A DNA stretch of 55,142 nucleotides from an uncultured Acetatifactor sp. (GTDB taxonomy: Bacteria > Bacillota > Clostridia > Lachnospirales > Lachnospiraceae). Both the position numbers and the translations under genes were made by a program. Shown one piece after another: positions 7,465 to 16,347 of this stretch. The DNA lies in assembly GCA_947627115.1 (NCBI GenBank), contig CANQUQ010000016.1, forward strand, positions 1 to 55,142. The letters are read 5' to 3'. The notes below the pieces were generated by a model. The model saw only the letters and a list, made by a program, of their open reading frames with translations, did no database searches and was not told the DNA's origin. Numbering within the stretch: position 1 is the stretch's first letter; each line of letters begins with the position of its first letter.

Positions 7465-9603
7465 ATGGACACAAAAAAGACCTATGGCGGGATAGATATC
7501 TTTAAAATGATCGCGGCGTTCCTGGTGGTGGCGATTCACACCTCACCGCTCCAGTCTTTCAGCGCGGAGGCGGATTTTTTTCTGACCAGGGAGCTTGCGC
7601 GGCTGGCGGTGCCATTTTTCTTTATGGTGACCGGTTATTTTGTCCTCTCGGACCGGCTGTGGGGGGAGGATAAGGATGTCGGGCCCGTGTATCGCTACCT
7701 GAAAAAGGTGGCCGCTCTGTATGGCGTTGCCATTCTGTTGTATCTGCCCATCGGCATTTACGCCGGTCATTACAAAGACCTGACGGTCTTCGGCGCACTG
7801 CGGATGCTTGTCTTTGACGGTACATTTTATCACCTCTGGTATTTTCCGGCGCTTTTGTCAGGCATTCTTCTGGTGACGCTGATGGGACGCTTCTGTTCTC
7901 TCCGGACGAGTATGGTGATCTCAGGTTGTCTCTATCTGCTGGGGCTGTTCGGAGACAGCTATTGGGGGCTGATTTCCGCAGTGCCCGGCGTTTCTACAGT
8001 CTATGAGTTCGGCTTCTGGCTGTTTACATATACCCGGAACGGCATTTTTCTGGCGCCCCTGTTTCTGGTGATGGGCGCATGGCTGAAGCAGGGTGCAGAA
8101 GACGCAAGACCTGTGCCGAATGCCATCGGCTTTGCCGTGTCGTTCGCACTCATGACTGCGGAGGGATTTATTCTGAGGCATTTTGATCTGCAGCGTCATG
8201 ACAGCATGTATTTTCTGCTGCCGGTCTGCATGTTCTTCCTGTTTCGGCTGCTTTTGACCTGGAACAGAAAATCTCTTGAAGCGTTCCGGACGTTCTCCAC
8301 CTGGATATATGTTCTGCATCCTGCCGTGATCGTTGTTGTCAGAGGCGGCGCTAAGGCGGTCGGAGCCACGGCGGTCTTTGTGGACAACAGTCTGATCCAT
8401 TATCTGACAGTGTGCGTGGGGGCCACGGCAGCGGCGATCCTGGTCGCGCTGGTGCTTTCGCGCTTCCGGAAGCCCATATGGGAGAGGGACCGGGCCTGGA
8501 TAGAACTGGACATGGCGGCTCTTGCACACAATGTCAGAACCCTGCAGGGACTGCTCCCGGAAAGCTGTCAGCTGATGCCTGCGGTGAAGGCAGAAGGATA
8601 CGGCCACGGTGCCGTCCTGATTTCCAGAGAGCTGAACCGGCTGGGAGTCAGGGCTTTTGGCGTTGCCAGTGTAGCAGAGGGAATCCAGCTGAGAAAAGGA
8701 GGCGTAAAGGGGGAGATCCTGATATTGGGCTATACGCATCCGAAACAGTTCGGTCTTCTGCGCCGCTATAGACTGCTGCAGACGGTGGTGGATTATCCCT
8801 ATGCGGAGGAGCTTGCGCGTTACGGAAAGAAAATCAGGGTACATATTGCGGTGGATACGGGTATGCATCGGATCGGCATCCCGTGCAGCCAGCCTGAAAA
8901 GATATACCGCATCTTTGAGATGAAGAATCTGAAGGTAGAGGGCATTTTCAGCCATCTGTGTGTCTCCGACAGTGAAGAGGCGCAGAGAATGGAATTTACA
9001 GAATCTCAGGGGAGGGCCTTCTTCGATCTGGTGGAGGACCTGAAAGAAAAGGGATATGAGTGTCCGAAAAAGCATTTGGTGGCAAGCAACGGTGTATTGA
9101 ATTATCCGGAATTTGCAGGCGATTACGCCAGAGTCGGCATTATTCTTTACGGCGTGCACAGCACGTCCGGGGATATGGACCGCTCCGGCGCGACATTTCG
9201 CCCCGTGCTGTCTCTGAAAGCCAGGGTGGCTTCCGTGAGAGAGCTTGCGGCAGGCGAAGGGGCCGGTTACGGTCTTGCGTTTGTAGCGGAGCGTCCTACG
9301 AAGCTCGCCACGATCACCATCGGCTATGCGGACGGACTTTCCAGAGGTCTGTCTCAGGGGAAGGGCTCTGTGCTGATCCGCGGTCACAGGGCGCTTATCG
9401 CGGGAAGAATATGTATGGACCAGACGCTGGTGGATGTGACGGATATTCCTGATGTGCAGACCGGTGATGTTGCGGTGCTGATCGGCCGTTCCGGCAATGA
9501 GGTCCTCACCGCCTACGATATGGCCGATGCCCTGGGCACGATCACCAACGAGATATTTACCAGTTTGGGCGCCAGGCTGACGCGCACGGTAAAGCAGAGA
9601 TGA
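7465..9603 (+). CDS. vanT: VanT-like membrane serine/alanine racemase (acyltransferase-3 fused to alanine racemase)
   Basis: This is a two-part protein of 712 residues. Residues 1 to about 335 form a polytopic acyltransferase-3 domain (roughly ten membrane segments) starting with the family motif FKMIAAFLVVAIHTSP. Residues from about 345 form a PLP alanine-racemase domain: IELDMAALAHNVRTL, then AVKAEGYGHG with the PLP lysine at 375, VDTGMHRIGI, and GAGYGLAF with the second catalytic base Tyr602. This fusion is the VanT architecture, which supplies D-Ser to D-Ala-D-Ser ligases. It lies 51 nt after the ligase gene, clearly in the same operon. Activity on Ser rather than Ala is inferred from this pairing. 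Confidence 0.9.
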   Translation: MDTKKTYGGIDIFKMIAAFLVVAIHTSPLQSFSAEADFFLTRELARLAVPFFFMVTGYFVLSDRLWGEDKDVGPVYRYLKKVAALYGVAILLYLPIGIYAGHYKDLTVFGALRMLVFDGTFYHLWYFPALLSGILLVTLMGRFCSLRTSMVISGCLYLLGLFGDSYWGLISAVPGVSTVYEFGFWLFTYTRNGIFLAPLFLVMGAWLKQGAEDARPVPNAIGFAVSFALMTAEGFILRHFDLQRHDSMYFLLPVCMFFLFRLLLTWNRKSLEAFRTFSTWIYVLHPAVIVVVRGGAKAVGATAVFVDNSLIHYLTVCVGATAAAILVALVLSRFRKPIWERDRAWIELDMAALAHNVRTLQGLLPESCQLMPAVKAEGYGHGAVLISRELNRLGVRAFGVASVAEGIQLRKGGVKGEILILGYTHPKQFGLLRRYRLLQTVVDYPYAEELARYGKKIRVHIAVDTGMHRIGIPCSQPEKIYRIFEMKNLKVEGIFSHLCVSDSEEAQRMEFTESQGRAFFDLVEDLKEKGYECPKKHLVASNGVLNYPEFAGDYARVGIILYGVHSTSGDMDRSGATFRPVLSLKARVASVRELAAGEGAGYGLAFVAERPTKLATITIGYADGLSRGLSQGKGSVLIRGHRALIAGRICMDQTLVDVTDIPDVQTGDVAVLIGRSGNEVLTAYDMADALGTITNEIFTSLGARLTRTVKQR

Positions 9604-9634
9604 AGTATTTGGCAAATGGTTTTGCAATAAAAAT

Positions 9635-9664
9635 GTAGCTATTTTGATGAATGTATGCTAAAAT
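9635..9664 (+). promoter_or_regulatory. Possible extended -10 promoter before ricT
   Basis: TGCTAAAAT (9656-9664) fits an extended -10 element in the short AT-rich gap between vanT and ricT. The -35 region at the standard distance (TAGCTA) is poor. It would give ricT-trmN6-rsmI transcription independent of the inserted van-like genes. Confidence 0.4.
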
Positions 9665-9734
9665 ACATAAGCAAATGCGGGCCTGTACAGAAAAGGCCGA
9701 AAATAAAGCGCGGAGAGCGCAGTGAGGTGTATAG

Positions 9735-10901
9735 ATGACAAAAGTAATCGGAGTAAGATTTCGCACGGCGGGGAAGATCTATTTCTTTGATCCGCTGGAG
9801 TTCGAGATAAAGAGAGGCGACCACGTCATTGTGGAGACCGCCAGAGGAATTGAATTCGGCACAGTGGTATCCGGCGTGTCGGAGGTGGAGGACAGCAGGG
9901 TCGTACAGCCCTTAAAGCCGGTGATTCGAATTGCAAATCAGCACGATATGCAGCAGGAAGCGGACAACCGGCGCAAGGAAAAGGAAGCGTACAAGATCTG
10001 TCTGGAAAAGATCAAAAAGCATGAGCTGGACATGAAATTGATCGACGCGGAGTATACCTTTGACAACAATAAGGTTCTTTTTTATTTTACTGCGGACGGG
10101 CGTATTGATTTCAGGGAGCTGGTAAAGGATCTGGCCGGAGTGTTCCGCACCAGGATCGAGCTGCGTCAGATCGGTGTACGCGACGAGACGAAAATCGTGG
10201 GCGGTATTGGTATCTGCGGCAGACCGCTCTGCTGTCACAGTTATCTGGCCGATTTTGTGCCGGTGTCCATCAAGATGGCGAAGGAACAGAACCTGTCCTT
10301 AAACCCCACGAAAATATCCGGGGTCTGCGGCAGGTTGATGTGCTGCCTGAAGAATGAGGAGGAGACCTACGAGGAATTGAATCGCAGACTTCCCAATATA
10401 GGAGACCGTGTCACCACGGAAGACGGTCTTAAGGGGGAGGTACAGAGCGTAAATGTGCTTCGTCAGCTTGTGAAAGTGGTGGTCGACGAGGGGGACGAGA
10501 AGGAGATCAAGGAGTACCCGGTGGAGAAGCTGCAGTTCCACCGCAAGCACGGCAAGAAGGAAAAGCTGGAGCTGTCCAAGGAGGAGATGCAGGAGCTGGA
10601 GCGTCTGGAGGAGGAAGAGCACCAGGAGAATGAGGTCCAGGAGATCGACGAGACCCCGGCAAGACGGGATGGCGGGCAGAACCGTCAGGAAGGTCAATTT
10701 CAGGGGGACAGGCGCCATAAGAGCCGCGGCCGGGAGGATCAGAGCCGGCAGGAGCATAAGAACCGCCAGCACAGCCAGAGGCGTGACGAGCAGCAGGAGA
10801 TCAGGCAGCATCAGGGCGGCCACAACCGTCACTATAACAGACAGAAGCGCGGGAACGGAAGAGTGAGACAGGAAGGACAGTCAGGGCAAAATGACAGTTG
10901 A
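9735..10901 (+). CDS. ricT: PSP1-domain protein RicT (YaaT)
   Basis: In Bacillus, RicT joins RicA and RicF in an Fe-S-containing complex that affects RNA maturation by RNase Y, sporulation and competence. The PSP1 domain spans about residues 1-275. The conserved cysteine motifs CGRPLCCHSYL and CGRLMCCLKNEEE are present. The C-terminal 100 or so residues are a low-complexity extension rich in Gln, Arg, Glu, His and Gly, longer than in Bacillus YaaT and likely disordered and RNA-binding. It overlaps trmN6 by 11 nt. Confidence 0.93.
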   Translation: MTKVIGVRFRTAGKIYFFDPLEFEIKRGDHVIVETARGIEFGTVVSGVSEVEDSRVVQPLKPVIRIANQHDMQQEADNRRKEKEAYKICLEKIKKHELDMKLIDAEYTFDNNKVLFYFTADGRIDFRELVKDLAGVFRTRIELRQIGVRDETKIVGGIGICGRPLCCHSYLADFVPVSIKMAKEQNLSLNPTKISGVCGRLMCCLKNEEETYEELNRRLPNIGDRVTTEDGLKGEVQSVNVLRQLVKVVVDEGDEKEIKEYPVEKLQFHRKHGKKEKLELSKEEMQELERLEEEEHQENEVQEIDETPARRDGGQNRQEGQFQGDRRHKSRGREDQSRQEHKNRQHSQRRDEQQEIRQHQGGHNRHYNRQKRGNGRVRQEGQSGQNDS

Positions 10902-11628
10902 GCTGAAGGGGCAGGAGCGTGTGGATGAACTGCAGCGGAATGGCTATCGGATCATACAGGATCCGGAACGGTTCTGCTTCGGCATGGATGCCGTATTGCT
11001 CACGGGGTTTGCCCATGCCGGGCAGGAAGAGACGCTGCTTGACCTTGGTACGGGCACGGGAATTATTCCGCTGCTTATGGAAGCCAAATATCACTGTGCG
11101 CGGCTGGTCGGTCTGGAGATCCAGCCGGAAAGCGCAGATATGGCATTGAGAAGCGTGGAGCTGAACGGACTGTCAGAAAAGATCAGCATTGTAACGGGCG
11201 ACATCAAGGAAGCAGACACGATCTTTCCGTCTGCTTCTTTTGATTGTGTCACATGTAATCCGCCCTATATGATCGGTCATCACGGGCTCACCAACCTGAA
11301 CGAGCCAAAAGCCATAGCGCGCCACGAGATTCTTTGCACCTTTGAGGATGTGGCGCGGCAGACCGCAAAGCTGCTGAGACCGGGCGGACATTTCTTTTTA
11401 GTGCACCGGCCTTTTCGACTTGCAGAGATCATGGTGACGCTGACAAAGTATAAATTAGAGCCGAAACGGATGCAGCTTGTATACCCTTATGTGGACAAGG
11501 AGCCGAACATGGTGCTGTTGGAAGCAGTTCGGGGAGGAAACCCCAGAATGACGGTGGAGAAGCCTCTGATCGTCTATAGCGAACCGGGGGTATACATGCC
11601 GGAAATTTATGATATTTACGGGTACTAG
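10891..11628 (+). CDS. trmN6: tRNA1(Val) (adenine37-N6)-methyltransferase family (YabB/TrmN6)
   Basis: This is an SAM-dependent N6-adenine methyltransferase. The N-terminus reads RFCFGMDAVLLTGF, typical of this family, followed by the SAM motif DLGTGTGIIPLL and the catalytic NPPY at residues 123-126. The 245-residue length is normal. Its ATG lies within the last codons of ricT, suggesting coupled translation, and rsmI follows, the same order as Bacillus yaaT-yabB-yabC with yabA and yazA absent. Confidence 0.9.
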   Translation: MTVELKGQERVDELQRNGYRIIQDPERFCFGMDAVLLTGFAHAGQEETLLDLGTGTGIIPLLMEAKYHCARLVGLEIQPESADMALRSVELNGLSEKISIVTGDIKEADTIFPSASFDCVTCNPPYMIGHHGLTNLNEPKAIARHEILCTFEDVARQTAKLLRPGGHFFLVHRPFRLAEIMVTLTKYKLEPKRMQLVYPYVDKEPNMVLLEAVRGGNPRMTVEKPLIVYSEPGVYMPEIYDIYGY

Positions 11629-11649
11629 CCGGAGAGGAGGTGCTGCGCA

Positions 11650-12501
11650 TTGCCGGGAACTTTATATCTGTGTGCCACTCCTATCGGCAATCTGGGGGAT
11701 ATGACGCCCAGGGCGGTGGAGACCCTGCAGGCAGTGGACGTGATCGCTGCGGAGGACACCCGCAACAGCATTAAACTGCTGAATTATTTTCAGATCCGTA
11801 CGCCCATGACCAGTTATCATGAGCACAATAAGGTAGAAAAAGCCTATAAGCTGATCCGGCAGATGCAGGAGGGGAAGAATGTGGCGTTGATCACCGATGC
11901 CGGTACGCCGGCTATTTCCGACCCCGGAGAGGTGCTGGTCCGGATGTGCCATGAGAACGGTATTCCCGTTACTTCGCTGCCGGGCGCTGCCGCCTGTATC
12001 ACCGCACTGACCCTGTCGGGGCTGCCCACAAGACGTTTTTGCTTTGAAGGGTTTTTGCCGGCTGACAGGAAGGAGAGGCGGGAGGTGCTGAAGGAGCTGG
12101 TCCAGGAGAGCCGCACGGTCGTCCTGTACGAGGCGCCCCATCACCTGGTGCACACGCTGGAAGAATTGCAGGAGGCCCTCGGTGACCGCGATGTGACGTT
12201 ATGCCGGGAACTGACAAAAAAATTTGAGTCCGTAATGCCCACCACGCTGAAAAAGGCATTGGAATATTATAAGGACCGGGAGCCTAAGGGAGAGTATGTG
12301 TTGGTGCTGCGGGGCAGGAGCCGGGAGGAAAAGCTCCGGGAGGATATCGCGGCCTGGGAAAGTATCAGTCTTGAGGAACATATGGCTCATTACCGGGAAC
12401 AGGGCCTGGACGAGAAGGCGGCCATGAAGCAGGTGGCGAAAGACAGAGGTGTGGGAAAGCGGGAGATATATGCCTGTCTCCACAAGGATCAGGACAGGTG
12501 A
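11650..12501 (+). CDS. rsmI: 16S rRNA (cytidine1402-2'-O)-methyltransferase
   Basis: This tetrapyrrole-methylase-fold enzyme methylates the ribose of C1402 in 16S rRNA. Landmarks are LYLCATPIGNLGDMTPRAVE, AAEDTRNS, ITDAGTPAISDPG and the LPGAAACITALTLSGL region. A TTG start at 11650 is supported by AGGAGG about 9 nt upstream and by the family's typical N-terminus (GTLYLCATPIGNL). The 283-residue length is normal, and it closes the housekeeping cluster. Confidence 0.93.
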   Translation: MPGTLYLCATPIGNLGDMTPRAVETLQAVDVIAAEDTRNSIKLLNYFQIRTPMTSYHEHNKVEKAYKLIRQMQEGKNVALITDAGTPAISDPGEVLVRMCHENGIPVTSLPGAAACITALTLSGLPTRRFCFEGFLPADRKERREVLKELVQESRTVVLYEAPHHLVHTLEELQEALGDRDVTLCRELTKKFESVMPTTLKKALEYYKDREPKGEYVLVLRGRSREEKLREDIAAWESISLEEHMAHYREQGLDEKAAMKQVAKDRGVGKREIYACLHKDQDR

Positions 12502-12575
12502 AGCTCCGGGCGGAAATTTGTCGGAGCCTGTGTGGCGGGAGCAGCAGCCGTACATGCGGCGGAATGTGAGATAAT

Positions 12576-12752
12576 ATGGCAAGAAATTGTGACATGTGTG
12601 TCAATTATGTATACGATGACGAGGACGAGTGTTATATATGTCTGGTGAATCTTGACGAGGACGAGATGTATCGTTTTCTGACCGGGAACCAGAATGAGTG
12701 TCCTTATTTCAGGCTGGACGATGAGTATGGCGTAGTGCGTCATCAGATGTGA
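12576..12752 (+). CDS. Small Cys-rich acidic protein, DUF6472-like
   Basis: This 58-residue protein begins MARNCDMCVNYVYDDEDE and continues with CYICLVNLDEDEMYRFL, then NECPYFRLDDEY. The pattern is Cys-x2-Cys, Cys-x2-Cys, then a lone Cys. The pairing suggests a small metal (zinc) site. It matches my recollection of a small family conserved in Lachnospiraceae with no known role. It sits alone between rsmI and a membrane protein. The ribosome site is weak (GTGAG). Confidence 0.8.
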   Translation: MARNCDMCVNYVYDDEDECYICLVNLDEDEMYRFLTGNQNECPYFRLDDEYGVVRHQM

Positions 12753-12798
12753 CGAAGGGCGGACAGGCGCTGTCTATTTTTACATGGGAGCTATGGAG

Positions 12799-14394
12799 AT
12801 GTCAATATCCGAAAAAATATTTAAAATTCTGAATATACTGCTTTTGGCTGTATTTGTTCCGGTGCTGCTTTGTTCGGTCATTGTGGGAAATCACATGGAT
12901 TATTGGGATCCAATGAAAATTGTGACCAGGCTGCCGAACCAGGTTCTTTTGCTAATAGCCTTGGCCGGGCTTTCTGCCTGTATGTTCTTATTTTGGAGAT
13001 GCGGCAGGGCAGAACTTTCGGCGCGAGCAAACAGGGCGGTGAACGGTGTGCTCGCGCTGCTGTTCCTCGGCCTGTATTTTGTAAATGTGCGGGTCGCGAA
13101 AGAAATTGCATTCCATCTTCCGTGGGACATTATGGTGGTGAGAGGTGCCGCTTATGAAATTGCGAACAAGCGGATGCTGGGATATCAGTATTATTTCTCC
13201 GTGTATTCCAACAATATCCCCATAGCCTATATTTTGGGGAGGATCTACCGAAAAGCGATGGAAATGCAAAATTATCCTTATATAAAGGATTTTCTTTGGA
13301 TACAGGTGAACTGTGCGCTTATCTCCGTCGCCGGTCTTTTCAGCTGTCTTACGGTAAAGAGGCTGACAAAAAAATGGATGCCTGTGGCGGCGGTCTTTTT
13401 TCTGTATCTGGTATTGGTGGGGATATCTCCCTGGAAGATCGCTCCTTACACGGACACCTACGGCCTGATCTTTCCTATTATGTGCGTCTACTTTTATGTG
13501 TGCTTCAGACAGGCACAGCATACGTGGAGCAGGTATTTATGTGTCTTTTTTTCTATAGTGGCAGGCATGGCGGGGGGTTTTGTAAAACCCAATCTCTATA
13601 TTGTGGTCATTGCGCTCTTAGGCACCGAGCTGCTCGGCCTGCTGAAGGCGCCTAAGGAGAGATGGAGGTTCGTTCTTGCGGAATTTGCTCTTGCGGCGGT
13701 GCTTGCATTCGGCGGCAGGGCGTATGCAGGCCGCATTATCGATGAAATCGGGCTGGATTTCAATAAAGAGATAGAGGCGGGGTGGCAGCATTATTTCCTT
13801 ATGGGCCTGAACGAGGAGACGACCGGGGGATATAATGCAAATGACGTAGCAATATTCGGAGAGTTCCAGACCAGCAGAAGAGACAGAGCTCATGCGGAGC
13901 TGGAGAGAGCGGCGGACAGACTCCGGGACAGAGGATTTTTCGGGACCCTTTATTTTTATCTCAACAAGATGGTGATGACTTTTAACGACGGGGTCTTTGG
14001 ATGGTGCTCGGAGGTCTGGATCGATGAATACTATCCGGTCGAGACGGCAAGCAATACCGCGCTGACACAGCGGCTCAGAGGTATATTCTGGCCCAGTGAT
14101 GCGGGGTATGATGTGGGAGGCTACCGGACGCTTTGCCAGCTTGTCTGGATATTCAGTATTCTCTGCATACCGGGAATCGCTCTGTACAAGGGAAAAGAGA
14201 GAGAGGAATACGGGATCTTTACGATCTGCTTTTTGGGGATCTTTTTCTATCAATTACTGTTCGAGGCGAGAGCCAGATATCTCTTTGTGTTCCTTCCCGT
14301 ACTGTTGACGATATCCGTATGCGGAGCGCAGGAGTATACCAACCGCATTGTGCCCGCTCTGAAAAAAAGGAGGCGGCAAAGTAAAGAATCGTAG
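12799..14394 (+). CDS. Polytopic membrane protein, possible GT-C-type glycosyltransferase
   Basis: The protein has about 531 residues with ten or more hydrophobic segments spread along its length, and basic ends (C-terminal KKRRRQSKES). The overall look, with a large extracytoplasmic loop after the first membrane segments and another around residues 330-400, resembles polyprenyl-phosphate-sugar glycosyltransferases. I see no decisive catalytic motif, so the function is a guess. ATG 12799 has GGGAG (12786-12790) 8 nt upstream; ATG 12784 and 12793 are in-frame alternatives without a well-placed ribosome site. Confidence 0.65.
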   Translation: MSISEKIFKILNILLLAVFVPVLLCSVIVGNHMDYWDPMKIVTRLPNQVLLLIALAGLSACMFLFWRCGRAELSARANRAVNGVLALLFLGLYFVNVRVAKEIAFHLPWDIMVVRGAAYEIANKRMLGYQYYFSVYSNNIPIAYILGRIYRKAMEMQNYPYIKDFLWIQVNCALISVAGLFSCLTVKRLTKKWMPVAAVFFLYLVLVGISPWKIAPYTDTYGLIFPIMCVYFYVCFRQAQHTWSRYLCVFFSIVAGMAGGFVKPNLYIVVIALLGTELLGLLKAPKERWRFVLAEFALAAVLAFGGRAYAGRIIDEIGLDFNKEIEAGWQHYFLMGLNEETTGGYNANDVAIFGEFQTSRRDRAHAELERAADRLRDRGFFGTLYFYLNKMVMTFNDGVFGWCSEVWIDEYYPVETASNTALTQRLRGIFWPSDAGYDVGGYRTLCQLVWIFSILCIPGIALYKGKEREEYGIFTICFLGIFFYQLLFEARARYLFVFLPVLLTISVCGAQEYTNRIVPALKKRRRQSKES

Positions 14395-14489
14395 CTCCGT
14401 GAGAATATTTTTTTCTGCATGAGTCAAAACTATCCTTGTAAGATGCCCGCCTATAAGAGTGTGGGACAAAAATCAAGGAGGTTACGGAC

Positions 14490-14675
14490 ATGACCAACAT
14501 TTCAGAACTGGATCTTCAGAACCTGCGTCATCTGATCGGCGGTTTTGACACTACGCATTGCAAGATGCAGGCTTACGCCCAGGAGGCAACGGATCCCCAG
14601 ATCAAGCAATTTTTTGAGAAGGGTGCAAAGTCCGCCATGGACAACAAGCAGCAGTTGATGAAGTTTTTGAACTGA
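14490..14675 (+). CDS. Small coat-associated helical protein
   Basis: This 61-residue helical protein contains THCKMQAYAQEATDPQIKQFF and ends in KQQLMKFLN (landmarks HCKMQAYAQEA and QIKQFF). It resembles short ferritin-like spore coat proteins paired with CotF-type proteins in Clostridia. AAGGAGG lies about 9 nt before ATG 14490, a strong ribosome site. It is followed 37 nt later by a CotF-like gene, so the two form a small unit. Confidence 0.75.
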   Translation: MTNISELDLQNLRHLIGGFDTTHCKMQAYAQEATDPQIKQFFEKGAKSAMDNKQQLMKFLN

Positions 14676-14712
14676 TCATGGAGCTGCCCCCTGGCAGCAG
14701 AAAGAGGGAATT

Positions 14713-14967
14713 ATGCAGGAAAAAATTATGGTGGCTGATACCCTGGCAGGTATCAACGGAGAACTGACCCGATATGCGGGTATGATCGCGCAGTCTGAAA
14801 ACAAAGAACTGAAGCAGACATTGAAGCAGTTGCGCAATGCGTGTGAGCAGTCTCAGGAGGAGCTTTACCAGATCGCAAGGGAGAAATCTTACTATGTGCC
14901 CGCAAGCAAGGCGACGGAAGAGGAAGTCGCCCATGTGAGACAGTTGTTCACTCAGGGAACGATCTAG
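14713..14967 (+). CDS. CotF-like spore coat protein
   Basis: This 84-residue helical protein has features of the coat F family: MVADTLAGINGELTRYAGMIAQ and a C-terminal YYVPASKATEEEV (landmarks DTLAGINGELTRY and YYVPASKA). Coat F proteins are structural components of the spore coat. The neighbours spmA and spmB support a sporulation locus. A strong intrinsic terminator follows. Confidence 0.8.
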   Translation: MQEKIMVADTLAGINGELTRYAGMIAQSENKELKQTLKQLRNACEQSQEELYQIAREKSYYVPASKATEEEVAHVRQLFTQGTI

Positions 14968-14993
14968 GCAGCAGGCGTTGCAATACGGTATGG

Positions 14994-15028
14994 AAAAGCA
15001 CCGTCGAGGAAAATCGACGGTGCTTTTT
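14994..15028 (+). terminator. Intrinsic terminator after the coat-like genes
   Basis: AAAAGCACCGTCGA pairs with TCGACGGTGCTTTT around a six-base loop. The 14-bp stem ends in a T-run (15024-15028), a clear rho-independent terminator. Confidence 0.92.
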
Positions 15029-15072
15029 GTGTGGAAAAAAGCATAATATGAAACAACTACTGTTGTGTCAGG

Positions 15073-15762
15073 ATGTTAAGAATGTTAAATGCAATATGGG
15101 CAGTGATGATTCTGGTGGCAGTGCTGTACGGGGCGTTCACCGGCCGCATGGGAGATATAACCAATGCGGCTCTGGACAGTGCGGGAGAAGCTATCTCCCT
15201 CTGTATTACAATGGCGGGGGTAGTCGCACTGTGGATGGGACTTATGGAGATTGCCTCCAAGGCCGGTCTCATTCAAAAATTGACCCGGTGGATCTCGCCC
15301 TTTCTGACGTTCATGTTCCCGAAAATACCCAAAGGGCACCCGGCAAGGGAGTACATAGCAACTAATATAATCGCAAATGTGCTGGGCCTGGGATGGGCCT
15401 GCACCCCGGCGGGGCTGAAGGCAATGGAGGCCCTGGCGCGCCTTGAGGCGGAGAGGGGAAATCCGGAATATCTGCCGGAGAAGCCAGATCCTTCCGCGGG
15501 GAAGGCAAAAGTTACCGGCGCTGCAGGCGGAACGGGCAGTGATGCGGGAAGCCGAAGGGCAAGTGCCGAAATGTGTACATTTTTGATCTTGAATATTTCC
15601 TCGCTCCAGCTGATCCCCGTGAATATGATAGCCTACCGAAGTCAGTACGGCAGCAGCGATCCCACCGCCATCATCGTGCCCGCCATCGTTGCCACACTGA
15701 TCAGTACCCTGACGGCTATTGTCTACTGTAAAGGAAAGGACAGAGGAGGAATACGGTCATGA
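15073..15762 (+). CDS. spmA: Spore maturation protein A
   Basis: SpmA is a membrane protein of the nucleoside-recognition (Gate) fold, needed with SpmB for dehydration of the spore core in Bacillus. The N-terminus MLNAIWAVMILVAVLYGAFTG and TNIIANVLGLGWACTPAGLKAMEAL (landmarks NIIANVLGLG and TPAGLKAM) match the family. Several membrane segments are visible. Residues of about 134-168 form a Gly/Ala/Ser-rich insertion before CTFLILNISSLQL. The start could be ATG 15073 or 15082. The stop overlaps the spmB start in an ATGA. Confidence 0.93.
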   Translation: MLRMLNAIWAVMILVAVLYGAFTGRMGDITNAALDSAGEAISLCITMAGVVALWMGLMEIASKAGLIQKLTRWISPFLTFMFPKIPKGHPAREYIATNIIANVLGLGWACTPAGLKAMEALARLEAERGNPEYLPEKPDPSAGKAKVTGAAGGTGSDAGSRRASAEMCTFLILNISSLQLIPVNMIAYRSQYGSSDPTAIIVPAIVATLISTLTAIVYCKGKDRGGIRS

Positions 15763-16286
15763 AGGCGCTGGGAAATCTGTCAGGTATTGTCATTCCCCTG
15801 TTGATCTTTTTCATTGTGGGATACGGATATGTATCAAAGGTAAAAGTGTACGAGACCTTTTTGAAGGGAGCCAGGGACGGTCTGAAAATTGTGGCGGATA
15901 TCGTACCCACTCTGATCGGGCTGTTGGTGGCGGTAGGAATGCTTCGCGCCTCCGGTTTTTTTGACATGCTGGGAGGATTCCTGGGGCCTGTGACGGAGGC
16001 GGCGGGCCTGCCCGCCCAGTTGATGCCGCTGCTTGTGGTAAAGCTCTTTTCCTCCTCAGCGGCAACGGGACTGGTGCTTGATATTTTCAGGACCTCCGGC
16101 CCCGATTCCTACGCAGGACTTCTGACATCGATCCTGATGAGCTGTACGGAGACCGTTTTTTATACTATGAGCGTATATTTTCTGGCGGCAAAGGTCACAA
16201 AGACCCGGTACACTCTGACCGGTGCGCTGCTTGCCACGGCGGCGGGAACGGTGGCGAGTGTGTTCCTGGCGAGAATGATGGTGTGA
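15759..16286 (+). CDS. spmB: Spore maturation protein B
   Basis: The 175-residue protein is the partner of SpmA. Landmarks are IPLLIFFIVGYGYVSKVKVYE, FLKGARDGLKIVADIVPTL and SSAATGLVLDIF, all typical of SpmB. Multiple membrane segments are present. It starts 4 nt before the spmA stop, so the pair is translationally coupled. Confidence 0.94.
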   Translation: MKALGNLSGIVIPLLIFFIVGYGYVSKVKVYETFLKGARDGLKIVADIVPTLIGLLVAVGMLRASGFFDMLGGFLGPVTEAAGLPAQLMPLLVVKLFSSSAATGLVLDIFRTSGPDSYAGLLTSILMSCTETVFYTMSVYFLAAKVTKTRYTLTGALLATAAGTVASVFLARMMV

Positions 16287-16347
16287 ATATTTTTTGATAA
16301 AATTTTGTTGAATCTATGCGGAAAGTATGATATCTCAGAAAAGGAAA

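Noticed and set aside
7921..9627. Minus-strand frame of 568 codons opposite the VanT-like gene
   Set aside because: It is antisense to an intact two-domain protein with catalytic residues, and its translation is His/Arg/Gln-rich without family features.
6322..9734. Complete vancomycin resistance operon
   Set aside because: Only ligase and racemase genes are present. No vanXY, vanX, vanY, vanH or vanRS is found here, and ldhA at 44-45 kb is a metabolic dehydrogenase far away.
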